From assembly GCA_012838945.1 (NCBI GenBank), contig DUOG01000013.1, forward strand, positions 1-32,071: DNA of 32,071 bases, written 5' to 3'. How positions within the stretch are numbered: position 1 is the first letter of the stretch; every line of letters starts with the position of its first letter. The notes beneath the pieces were generated by a model. That model was not told the origin of the DNA and did not search any database. It was given only the letters and a program-made list of their open reading frames with translations. A program made the translations under genes and the position numbers. Origin of the DNA: Acholeplasmataceae bacterium (lineage in GTDB: Bacteria; Bacillota_I; Bacilli_A; ML615J-28; CAG-313). Below are positions 1 through 8,196 of this stretch, one piece after another.

Positions 1-7
1 AGATTTG

Positions 8-16
8 TGGTATAAT
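8..16 (+). promoter_or_regulatory. Extended -10 promoter element (TGG-TATAAT) for rplS
   Basis: TGnTATAAT at 8-16, followed by a leader and rplS; the -35 lies outside or at the edge of the window. Confidence 0.6.
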
Positions 17-22
17 ATATAA

Positions 23-80
23 GTCTAATAAGGGTATTAGACGTGTAACACGGTATTCCGCTGCATTATGCATGAATGCT
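23..80 (+). ncRNA. Structured rplS leader, possible L19-type ribosomal protein leader
   Basis: Perfect 8-bp hairpin GTCTAATA-AGGG-TATTAGAC (23-42), then GCATT-ATGCATG-AATGC (63-79), directly upstream of the rplS RBS. Confidence 0.4.
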
Positions 81-102
81 TTAGTGAAGGAGTGTGAATA
101 TT

Positions 103-450
103 ATGAGTCAAAAATTAATTGAAGCCGTTACTTCAGAATATTTAAGAAACGATATTCCTGAATTTTGGCCTGGCGATAACGTGAGAGTTCACGTTAAAAT
201 CAAAGAAGGCGATCGCGAACGTATTCAAATTTTCGAAGGTTTGGTAATTAAACGTCAAGGTGGCGGCATTAGCGAGACATTTACAGTACGTAAGATTTCA
301 TCTGGAATCGGTGTTGAAAGAACATTCCCAGTTCATACACCCAATGTCGCTAAAATTGAAGTTGTACGCCGTGGTAAAGTGCGCCGTGCTAAATTACATT
401 ACATTCGTAAATTATCTACAAGAGCGGCTCGTATTAAAGAAAAACGCTAA
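103..450 (+). CDS. rplS: 50S ribosomal protein L19
   Basis: Sequence [36 protein letters not shown]...[16 protein letters not shown] is typical L19. AAGGAG at 87-92 supports ATG 103 rather than GTG 94. Confidence 0.97.
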   Translation: MSQKLIEAVTSEYLRNDIPEFWPGDNVRVHVKIKEGDRERIQIFEGLVIKRQGGGISETFTVRKISSGIGVERTFPVHTPNVAKIEVVRRGKVRRAKLHYIRKLSTRAARIKEKR

Positions 451-453
451 TTC

Positions 454-478
454 AAAAGGATGCATTTTGCATCCTTTT
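454..478 (+). terminator. Hairpin terminator after rplS
   Basis: AAAAGGATGCA-TTT-TGCATCCTTTT, 11-bp perfect stem ending in T residues. Confidence 0.8.
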
Positions 479-522
479 CACCTTTTATATTAGGCATTCA
501 TATACTAATGCGAGGTGCAATC

Positions 523-1782
523 ATGTATTTTTTAGTAGGGATTAAGGGGAGCGGAATGGCAGCTCTGGCGCTTATCTTAAGTGATTTAGGTTATGAAGTT
601 GCTGGAAGTGATGAAAGTAAATATTACTTTACTGAGGATAAATTAAGAGAAAGAAAGATTAAAATTTACCCCTTTAGTAAATCGAATATTAAAGAAGGAT
701 ACATATATATAATTGGTAATGCTTTTGAAGAGGGGATCGAAGCAACCAAAATAAAAGAATGTGGATATCCGTATTATAAATATCATGAGTTTATTGGAAA
801 ATTTTTTGAAGGAAAGAAAATTGCTGTTAGTGGAACTCATGGTAAAACTACTACAACAACCCTTCTTAAGGATATGTTTTCTGCCAAGAAAATATGTTAT
901 CTAATTGGTGATGCTAGCGGAAAGGGATGCCCAAATTATGAGTATTTTATCTTTGAGGCGTGTGAATACAAAAATCATTTTTTAGCCTATTCACCAGACG
1001 TTTTAATTATTAATAATATTGAGCTAGATCATGTTGACTTTTTTAAAAATGTTAAGGAAGTATTTAAATCATTTAGTAAATTAGCCAATCAATCAAAGAT
1101 AGTTATTGTAAATGGTGATGATAAATATGCATCTAAAATAAAACATCATAATAAAATAACCTTTGGTTTTAAGAAAAAGAATGATGCTATAATTGAAATC
1201 ATTGATCAAAGAAATGGATATATTATTATAATATATTACAACAATGAGAAATATCGCTTTATCTTACCGTTTACCGGTCTCCATATGATTTATAATTTTG
1301 CATCAAGTTTCCTTGCTGCTTTAACTTGTGGTATTGGTTTAGATGAAATTAATCAGGCATTAATAAACTTTAAACTCCCCAAAAGAAGGATGAATATCTT
1401 GAGTTATGGTGAATCATTTTTGGTGGATGATTATGCTCATCATCCAACTGAAATAAAAGCTTTGTATCAAGCCCTAAAACAAAAGTTTCCTAACTATCCA
1501 TTGAGGGTTATTTTCCAATCACATACCTATTCAAGGACCTTTTGTTTCAAAAAAGATTTTGTTAAAGCATTGATGCTTTTTGATGAAGCATATGTTGATA
1601 AAGTCTTTTCATCAAAGAGAGAAAAAGAAAATGATACATTAGAAAAAAAGGTAAATAAAGCTTTTAAAATGTTTCCTCACTTTAATTTGGATGTTTTAAA
1701 TAGGATAAAAAAGGATGAAAAAGCCGTTTGGATATTTATGGGTGCTGGCACTGTAAATGAATACATAAAAGTAATAAAATAA
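523..1782 (+). CDS. murC: UDP-N-acetylmuramate--L-alanine ligase
   Basis: MYFLVGIKGSGMAALALILSDLGYEVAGSD, SGTHGKTTTTTLL P-loop, NNIELDHVDFF, DDYAHHPTEIKA. GAGGTG RBS at 512-517 favours ATG 523 over the ORF-track start at 460, which lies inside the rplS terminator. Confidence 0.9.
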   Translation: MYFLVGIKGSGMAALALILSDLGYEVAGSDESKYYFTEDKLRERKIKIYPFSKSNIKEGYIYIIGNAFEEGIEATKIKECGYPYYKYHEFIGKFFEGKKIAVSGTHGKTTTTTLLKDMFSAKKICYLIGDASGKGCPNYEYFIFEACEYKNHFLAYSPDVLIINNIELDHVDFFKNVKEVFKSFSKLANQSKIVIVNGDDKYASKIKHHNKITFGFKKKNDAIIEIIDQRNGYIIIIYYNNEKYRFILPFTGLHMIYNFASSFLAALTCGIGLDEINQALINFKLPKRRMNILSYGESFLVDDYAHHPTEIKALYQALKQKFPNYPLRVIFQSHTYSRTFCFKKDFVKALMLFDEAYVDKVFSSKREKENDTLEKKVNKAFKMFPHFNLDVLNRIKKDEKAVWIFMGAGTVNEYIKVIK

Positions 1783-1786
1783 TAAC

Positions 1787-1814
1787 AATGAAAAAGACTA
1801 ATTTCTTTTTCATT
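1787..1814 (+). terminator. Hairpin terminator after murC
   Basis: AATGAAAAAGA-CTAATT-TCTTTTTCATT, 11-bp perfect stem; the T-run is within the 3' arm. Confidence 0.55.
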
Positions 1815-1818
1815 TCCA

Positions 1819-1847
1819 TTGATAAGTAGGTCGAAATATGGTATACT
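1819..1847 (+). promoter_or_regulatory. Sigma-A-type promoter for the LacI-family gene
   Basis: TTGATA (1819-1824), 17-bp spacer, TATACT (1842-1847). Confidence 0.6.
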
Positions 1848-1881
1848 TATTATGAAAAGAGAAGGAATAAGAGGTGATTAA

Positions 1882-2898
1882 ATGAATCAAGTTAAAATCT
1901 ATGATGTTGCAGGGGCTGCCGGTGTTTCATTGGCGACAGTATCACGGGTTTTAAATCATCCGGAAAAAGTAAAACCGGAGACGCGAGAAAAAATTGAAAG
2001 AATTATTAAGGAGTTAGGGTATAAACCCAATTTAAATGCTAAAGGATTAGCAAGTTCTAAATCAACCACGGTTGCGGTTATGGTTCCCGAACTGTCCCGA
2101 AGTAGTATTGCCGAAATGATTAATGGAATCGCAGACTGTGCCCGACGCAGAGGATATTTACTCAGATTGTTTGTTTTCAATCCTCCAGCCAACTCACCAC
2201 TTACTCCAATTGAATCCGAAAAAGAGTTATGGAGGGATGTTGTAGCCTCCGGTGTTGATGGTGTTCTTTATGTTAATGATGAAATTACTGATGAGCATTT
2301 AGAATTAATCACTGATGCATCTAAGCATGTAGTGTTAACCAATACAGTATGTAATGACCCTAGTGTTCCTTCAGTTTCCATCGATTATCAAAAAGCTGCT
2401 TATCAAATTACGAAGACAATGATTGAGCGAGGAAATAAAAATATTTGGTTAATTACTTCTGCTAAAAAGTATGTTGCTAACGATTTAAAAGTTAATGGAT
2501 ATTTAGAAGCAATGAAGGAGGCCGGATTAGAACCACAAATCATTCCGGTATCTGGCAAAACCGAACTCAATGAAGTGACTTATCGTGAACTTCTTGATAG
2601 CAAGAAACATCCAGATGTTGCGATTGTTGTGCGTGACTCAATGGCCGTGTCATTCTTAAATATTGCAAGAACCTTAGGAATTAAAGTTCCTGAAGATCTT
2701 CAAATCGTTGGATTCCAAAATACCCGTTATGCCGTTCTATCAAGACCTAAATTGACTTGTATAAATACTCCAATTTATGAATTGGGTGAACAAGCAATGG
2801 ATTTATTGACCAATCTCATGGAAGACAAAATGGAGGAAGTCGGCGATCTCCAAAAACTTATTGACTATAATATAGTCTGGCGTGAAACAACCAAGTAG
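1882..2898 (+). CDS. LacI-family transcriptional regulator
   Basis: N-terminal HTH VKIYDVAGAAGVSLATVSRVLNHPEKVKPETREKIERIIKELGYKPN, then a periplasmic-binding-like effector domain; RBS AGAGGTGATT. Confidence 0.92.
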   Translation: MNQVKIYDVAGAAGVSLATVSRVLNHPEKVKPETREKIERIIKELGYKPNLNAKGLASSKSTTVAVMVPELSRSSIAEMINGIADCARRRGYLLRLFVFNPPANSPLTPIESEKELWRDVVASGVDGVLYVNDEITDEHLELITDASKHVVLTNTVCNDPSVPSVSIDYQKAAYQITKTMIERGNKNIWLITSAKKYVANDLKVNGYLEAMKEAGLEPQIIPVSGKTELNEVTYRELLDSKKHPDVAIVVRDSMAVSFLNIARTLGIKVPEDLQIVGFQNTRYAVLSRPKLTCINTPIYELGEQAMDLLTNLMEDKMEEVGDLQKLIDYNIVWRETTK

Positions 2899-3123
2899 GT
2901 TAGGACCTAGTAGTTTATTAAATGGTAATATTAGAGACTTAGTGGATGGTGAAAACTAAGACCATTAATAAATGAATTACACCTAACTGGTATCTACAAC
3001 TTAATATTGAGTGCAAAGCTTTTTGCTTTGAATTAAGGTGGTACCGCGAGTAAAATCGTCCTTAAAGTATAAACTATTATATATGATATATTTATATATA
3101 ATAGCTAACTTTAGGGATTTTTT
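2899..3123 (+). ncRNA. T-box riboswitch, tyrosine-type (TAC specifier), controlling tyrS
   Basis: Stem I base GTTAGG (2899-2904)/CCTAAC (2982-2987). Specifier-loop 3' side GAAT-TAC-A gives TAC at 2978-2980. T-box AAGGTGGTACCGCG at 3035-3048, with TGGT consistent with an A discriminator. Terminator with inner stem CTATTATATAT (3074-3084)/ATATATAATAG (3094-3104) and T6 at 3118-3123. Confidence 0.93.
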
Positions 3124-3145
3124 AATTACACAAGGAGGAAATACT

Positions 3146-4378
3146 ATGAAACTATTTGAAGAATTAAAATGGCGTGAGTTGATTTATGACACGACCAGTG
3201 ATGAAATTGAAAAGGTATTGAATGAAGATAAGGTTACGTTTTATTTAGGGGCCGACCCAACAGCAAACTCCCTTCATGTTGGTCATTTGGTTGTTTACCT
3301 ACTTGCCAAGCGTTTAGAAAAAGCTGGCCATCGTCCGATCTTTTTAATCGGTGGGGCAACCGGTTCAATTGGTGATCCAAAGCCAGGGAGTGAACGCCAA
3401 CTACTTGATATGGAAACCTTAATGAAAAATGCTAACAGTTTACACAAACAAGTTAAGAATTTATTCAATTGTGAAATGGTTAATAATTATGATTGGACTC
3501 ATTCAATTGATGTTCTTACTTTCTTAAGAACATATGGTAAATTCTTCAACGTTAATTATATGATTAATAAAGATACAGTTAAATCGCGTCTTGATACCGG
3601 TATTTCTTATACGGAATTCTCATATCAAATTCTCCAAGCACTAGACTTTGAGCACTTATACCGAAATTATAATTGTACCCTTCAAATTGGCGGCCAAGAC
3701 CAATGGGGTAATATTACTGGTGGAATTGAACTTATCCGAAAGATGAATGGTTCCGAAGCAAAAGCTTATGGCTTAACCGCTCCACTAATTACAAAGAGTG
3801 ATGGAACAAAGTTTGGTAAGACTGCTGGTGGTTCAGTATGGCTTGACCCAGAACTCACTAGTCCATATGCTTTCTATCAATTTTGGATTAATACCGCAGA
3901 TGGAGATGTAGTCAAACGACTCAAACAATTTACTTTCTTGAGTAAAGAAGAAATTGAAGCGTTAGCTGAATCAGTAGAAAAAGAACCACATCTTCGAAAG
4001 GCTCAAAAAGCCCTAGCCGAAGAGGTAACAACTTTAGTTCATGGTCGTGAAGCCTATCTTCAAGCTGTTAAAATATCAGAAGCTTTATTTAGTGGTAATG
4101 TTTTAGAGTTATCAGGTAAAGAAATCCTAATGGGCTTTGAAGGTTTTGAACAAACTGAATTAGAAGAAGATATCAATTTAATAGACCTACTAGTCTTATC
4201 AAAAGCGGCAGTTTCCAAAAGGGAAGCAAGAGAGTTCATTAAAAATGGTGCTGTTTTAGTTAATGGAGAAAATGTTCGTGATTTAGAATTCGTTGTTACA
4301 AAAGAAAGGGCCATTGATCAAAAATACACTGTCATTCGCCGTGGTAAGAAAAACTACTATCTAATTGCACATTTATAA
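3146..4378 (+). CDS. tyrS: Tyrosyl-tRNA synthetase
   Basis: YLGADPTANSLHVGHLV (HIGH region), QIGGQDQWGNITGG, LITKSDGTKFGKT (KMSKS-region equivalent), C-terminal S4 domain. AGGAGG RBS at 3133-3138. The ORF-track start at 3038 lies inside the T-box. Confidence 0.97.
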   Translation: MKLFEELKWRELIYDTTSDEIEKVLNEDKVTFYLGADPTANSLHVGHLVVYLLAKRLEKAGHRPIFLIGGATGSIGDPKPGSERQLLDMETLMKNANSLHKQVKNLFNCEMVNNYDWTHSIDVLTFLRTYGKFFNVNYMINKDTVKSRLDTGISYTEFSYQILQALDFEHLYRNYNCTLQIGGQDQWGNITGGIELIRKMNGSEAKAYGLTAPLITKSDGTKFGKTAGGSVWLDPELTSPYAFYQFWINTADGDVVKRLKQFTFLSKEEIEALAESVEKEPHLRKAQKALAEEVTTLVHGREAYLQAVKISEALFSGNVLELSGKEILMGFEGFEQTELEEDINLIDLLVLSKAAVSKREAREFIKNGAVLVNGENVRDLEFVVTKERAIDQKYTVIRRGKKNYYLIAHL

Positions 4379-4403
4379 GAACCCGAACAAGGGTTCTTTT
4401 TTT
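4378..4403 (+). terminator. Rho-independent terminator after tyrS
   Basis: AGAACCC-GAACAA-GGGTTCT followed by T-run. Confidence 0.9.
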
Positions 4404-4477
4404 GATGGAAAGACATAATAAGTTTTTTTACCGTGCGTATTTTATGAGATAATTTAGTGCCGATTAAATCTATAATA

Positions 4478-4486
4478 TGTTATACT
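4478..4486 (+). promoter_or_regulatory. Extended -10 promoter for the serine hydrolase operon
   Basis: TGT-TATACT upstream of RBS GAGGTGAT and the TTG start at 4504; no clear -35 seen. Confidence 0.5.
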
Positions 4487-4503
4487 TATTAGAGGTGATA
4501 AAA

Positions 4504-5574
4504 TTGAATGATAAATTATTGGGTATCAATAAACTAATTGAAGAAGCTATTAAGGATGGAGCTTTTCCGGGTGCTGCTTATGCATTAGTTACTCCGGAAG
4601 GAACCTTTGTTAATAACTTAGGAAACATAACAACTGATCCTAATCCGATCCCAAATACAATTGATACGATTTATGATTTGGCTTCAGTTTCTAAAGTTGT
4701 TTCAACAACTACTTGTATTATGAAATTAATTGAAGAGGGTAAGATTAGACTATATGAGCGAGTTAGTACCTACGTCCCTGAGTTTTTGTGGAAAGATGTA
4801 ACGGTTTGGGACTTATTAACTCATACTTCTGGTCTGCCAGCAGATGTTATTCGTTCTAAAGAAATCTTGTCAAAAGAAGAGTTGTGGAAACGAATCTTTT
4901 TGGATCATTTAATTTATCCAAAAAACACTAAAATTGTTTATTCTGATCTTGGTTTTATCATTCTTGGTCGCATTATTGAAAATGTAACCGGAACGACTCT
5001 TGACCAATATGCTCATAAAAATATCTTTGAACCATTAGAAATGATGGATACGGGTTATAACCCTAAAGATAAAGAACGCTGTGCCCCAACCGAAGCAAGA
5101 GCCGATCGAGTTTATAACGGAATGCTTCAAGGACAGGTTCATGATGAAAAGGCCTTTATTTTAGGCGGAGTGGCTGGACATGCAGGATTGTTTTCAACCG
5201 CTGGAGATTTAGCTCACTTTATCCAAATGATTTTAAATAAGGGGAAATATAATGGTAATCAAATACTATCGCAAGCTAGTATTGATTACTTCTTTAAACC
5301 ACAAGTTGAAGAAAAAGTTGGCATATCATTAGACACCAGCAAGCGAAGTTTAGGTTGGATTGTTAAGGGAAGTTACAGTTCGGCGGGTGACTTAGTCAGT
5401 GATGAGACAATCCTACATACTGGATTTACCGGCACAAATATTTGGATTGACCGAAAGAATGAGATTGGCTTTTGTTTGTTAACTAATCGAGTTCATCCTA
5501 CTCGTGACAACTTAAAAATTATCGACGTGCGAACCCGAATTGGAAATTATATTATTGCTCATTTTGGAAAGTAG
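4504..5574 (+). CDS. Serine hydrolase, class C beta-lactamase/penicillin-binding-like family
   Basis: SxxK motif in YDLASVSKVVSTT, YSDLGF (YxN-like position), HTGFTG (KTG-like position). The TTG start is supported by GAGGTGAT; ATG 4477 overlaps the -10. Confidence 0.85.
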   Translation: MNDKLLGINKLIEEAIKDGAFPGAAYALVTPEGTFVNNLGNITTDPNPIPNTIDTIYDLASVSKVVSTTTCIMKLIEEGKIRLYERVSTYVPEFLWKDVTVWDLLTHTSGLPADVIRSKEILSKEELWKRIFLDHLIYPKNTKIVYSDLGFIILGRIIENVTGTTLDQYAHKNIFEPLEMMDTGYNPKDKERCAPTEARADRVYNGMLQGQVHDEKAFILGGVAGHAGLFSTAGDLAHFIQMILNKGKYNGNQILSQASIDYFFKPQVEEKVGISLDTSKRSLGWIVKGSYSSAGDLVSDETILHTGFTGTNIWIDRKNEIGFCLLTNRVHPTRDNLKIIDVRTRIGNYIIAHFGK

Positions 5575-5578
5575 AGGT

Positions 5579-6574
5579 ATGAAAATGGAAATCAGAAACT
5601 TTAATGTTACTAAAGATAATATCTTAGAAATGGTTAATTTGTGGAATGAGGTTGTAAGTGAACGTGGATTTTATAAACCTCATACTCCTGAAAGTATGGA
5701 AAGACTACTCTTTAATAGTCCGGAGTTTTCCAGCGAAGGTGCTTTTGGAGCCTATGTAAATGGAAGGCTAATTGGCTTTAGTTGTGGCATTATCCGAAAA
5801 GCTGAACTAGAAAATCCTGAAGCAGTAGGTTATGTTAATGCGGTAGTGGTTAAGAAGGAATATCGTAATCAAGGAGTGGGAAAAGCACTGCTTGAAAGTG
5901 TGGAAAACTATTTCAAAAAACACAATAAGAAAGCAGCGCGTTGTGTCTTTTTAGATCCGGTTAATTATCCATGGTATATTCCAAATACCGATAAACATGA
6001 TCATCCGGGTTGTCCGGCTGTTCCGATCAATAGCCCAGAATACTTTTTCCTTTTACATAATGATTATAAGGTTGAGGGTTTTATTGATGCATTCCATCTT
6101 CCTCTAGATGAATATCAAATGCCTCAATCAGTAGTTGAAAAGATCAAAGAAAATGAAGCCAAAGGAATTAAAATAGAACTTTATGATGCCAGTCGTCACT
6201 ACGGGTTAGAAGAGTTTTATCAAAACATTCAAAACCCTTCTTTTGAAAGAGCGATAAGAAGTAATTTAGCACTTGAAAAACCTAATCCATTCTTAGTGGT
6301 TAGTGTTGATAATAAGGTTGTTGGTTGGACTGGAGCTATGTATACTGAAGAATCAGGACGAGCACATTTTGATGGAATTGTAATTGACTCAACTATTCGT
6401 GGTGGTGGTGTTGGTAAGGCATTATTCTGCACCTTGTGTCAATATTCCAAAGAACATGGTTCTAAATTTATGACCTTCTTTACTGGTCTGGAAAATCCAG
6501 CTCGAAACATCTATTTATTTGCTGGGTTCAAGATTATACAATCATTTGCGATTATGAAGAAAGGATTGAGATAA
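5579..6574 (+). CDS. GNAT-family acetyltransferase with two GNAT-like domains
   Basis: Two acetyl-CoA-binding loops: VKKEYRNQGVGKALLESVENYF and IDSTIRGGGVGKALFCTLCQY. RBS TAGAGGT. Confidence 0.85.
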   Translation: MKMEIRNFNVTKDNILEMVNLWNEVVSERGFYKPHTPESMERLLFNSPEFSSEGAFGAYVNGRLIGFSCGIIRKAELENPEAVGYVNAVVVKKEYRNQGVGKALLESVENYFKKHNKKAARCVFLDPVNYPWYIPNTDKHDHPGCPAVPINSPEYFFLLHNDYKVEGFIDAFHLPLDEYQMPQSVVEKIKENEAKGIKIELYDASRHYGLEEFYQNIQNPSFERAIRSNLALEKPNPFLVVSVDNKVVGWTGAMYTEESGRAHFDGIVIDSTIRGGGVGKALFCTLCQYSKEHGSKFMTFFTGLENPARNIYLFAGFKIIQSFAIMKKGLR

Positions 6575-7275
6575 TGAGTAAAGTAATAATGGCCATTGGG
6601 GCCCACATCGGAGATATGGAATTAACTGTTGGGGGTGTCCTTGCAACCGAAGCTTTAAAAGGAGCTAAAATTGTAACGGTAGCCTTAACCGCCGGAGAAC
6701 GCGGCAATCCTAAAGGTGTTAGTCAAGAAGATTATCGTAAACAAAAGGTTGCTGAAGCAAAAGCTTTTGTTGATACCTTAGGACCAAATAATGAAGCCAT
6801 CGTTTTTGAATATCGTGATGGTGAACTACCAAACAATGAAGAAGTTAGAATTCAAGTAGCTGAATTAATTAGAAAATATAAACCATCAGTTATTTATACT
6901 CACTGGAAAAGTACAATGCATAAAGATCATAATAACACTCATCTCATTGTTCCTGAAGCACAATTTTTTGCGGGGATCGATGTGGGTGAAAAGGTAAAAG
7001 GTGAGCGCCACTATGCACCAGTTTATTTTGCGGAAAACTGGGAAGATGCAGATGACTATGTACCATATATATATACCGAAGTATCAATTGAAGGATATCA
7101 ATTGTGGTGTGAAGCCATAAGAAAACATTGGTTTATTATGAATAGTTCATCGTTCAAATATTATGATTATTATACTCACTTAGCACGTGTCCGTGGATGT
7201 TTGGCTAATGTGATGTACGCTCAAACCTTTGCTGTCTATGACCGCCAAAAGAGAATCATCCAAAAACAAAGTTAG
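6574..7275 (+). CDS. PIG-L/LmbE-family deacetylase (variant active-site motif)
   Basis: AHIGDMELTVGGVLATEALKGAKIVTVALTAGERG, THWKSTMHKDHNNTH. Start codon overlaps the GNAT stop (TAATG). Confidence 0.8.
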   Translation: MSKVIMAIGAHIGDMELTVGGVLATEALKGAKIVTVALTAGERGNPKGVSQEDYRKQKVAEAKAFVDTLGPNNEAIVFEYRDGELPNNEEVRIQVAELIRKYKPSVIYTHWKSTMHKDHNNTHLIVPEAQFFAGIDVGEKVKGERHYAPVYFAENWEDADDYVPYIYTEVSIEGYQLWCEAIRKHWFIMNSSSFKYYDYYTHLARVRGCLANVMYAQTFAVYDRQKRIIQKQS

Positions 7276-8182
7276 AAAGGTTATCAAAGGGGCAACACTA
7301 GGAATTGTTTGTCCCTCCTTTTATACTACCGCAGCCGAAAGAGTTGAAAGGTTTTTATCGTTACTAAAGCAACGTGGATATAATTATCGATTGGGAAAAT
7401 CAACTTATTCCCAAGATGGATATCTAGCGGGAACTGATGATGTGCGCGCTAATGACTTGATGGAGATGTTTCTTGATGATGAGATTGATGCAATCATCTG
7501 TTTGTTGGGAGGCTTTGGGGCTTCAAGAATAGTGGACAAACTAGATTATCAACTTATTAAAAATAATCCCAAGTTATTAATCGGCTTTAGTGATATAACT
7601 GTTTTGTTAAATGCACTTTATTTTAAAGCAGGAATCCCAAGTGTCCATGGTCTTGTTGGCACCTTCTTAGGTCATCCAGAAATTGATGAAGATAGCATTA
7701 ATGATTTTTTTGAAATCTTTAATAGTGATTATCAAGGACGCATCTTAAAAAACTACCAAACTCCAGCCCTTACTTTAGTTCCAGGTGTCAGTGAAGGAGT
7801 CATTGTTGGGGGCAATTTAAGTTTAATTACTGCACTTCTGGGCACCCCTTATGAAATTGATTTTACGGATAAATTGGTGTTAATTGAAGAAGTTGAAGAA
7901 AAGCCCTACCGAATTGATCGAATGTTTTCTAGTTTAAGATTAAGTGGAGCCTTAGAAAAAGCCAAAGGTTATATCTTCGGCAAGTTTACTGAATGTACGG
8001 GGCCCACTAAATCATATCAAGCTTTAATCAATGAGTATTTTAAAGATTTAAATGTACCGGTTATTTATGAATTTCAAACTGGACATGAGCTTCCTTTCAT
8101 AAACGTCCCTATTGGTTTAAAAGCAAAATTGGATGCACATAATAAAGAGATAACAATCTTAGAAGGCCTATATCAAAAATAG
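7229..8182 (+). CDS. LD-carboxypeptidase, peptidase S66 family
   Basis: GATLGIVCPS, IICLLGGFGASRIVDKLDYQLIKNNPKLLIGFSDIT (nucleophile Ser), LVLIEEVEEKPYRIDRMFSSL (Glu), QTGHELPFINVPIG (His). Exact start uncertain. Confidence 0.9.
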   Translation: MLSMTAKRESSKNKVRKVIKGATLGIVCPSFYTTAAERVERFLSLLKQRGYNYRLGKSTYSQDGYLAGTDDVRANDLMEMFLDDEIDAIICLLGGFGASRIVDKLDYQLIKNNPKLLIGFSDITVLLNALYFKAGIPSVHGLVGTFLGHPEIDEDSINDFFEIFNSDYQGRILKNYQTPALTLVPGVSEGVIVGGNLSLITALLGTPYEIDFTDKLVLIEEVEEKPYRIDRMFSSLRLSGALEKAKGYIFGKFTECTGPTKSYQALINEYFKDLNVPVIYEFQTGHELPFINVPIGLKAKLDAHNKEITILEGLYQK

Positions 8183-8196
8183 ATGGAAGTGAAACC

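Noticed and set aside
260-493. + strand ORF of 77 aa overlapping rplS
   Set aside because: Out-of-frame overlap with a clear ribosomal protein gene and its terminator; no domain resemblance.
3074-3104. AT-rich palindrome resembling a mobile-element end
   Set aside because: Explained by the T-box terminator stem; no transposase or target duplication nearby.
3038-3145. N-terminal extension of the tyrS ORF
   Set aside because: Lies within the T-box and terminator; a proper RBS precedes ATG 3146.
4477-4503. ATG start at 4477 for the serine hydrolase
   Set aside because: It overlaps the extended -10 (TGTTATACT 4478-4486); TTG 4504 has a well-placed GAGGTGAT.
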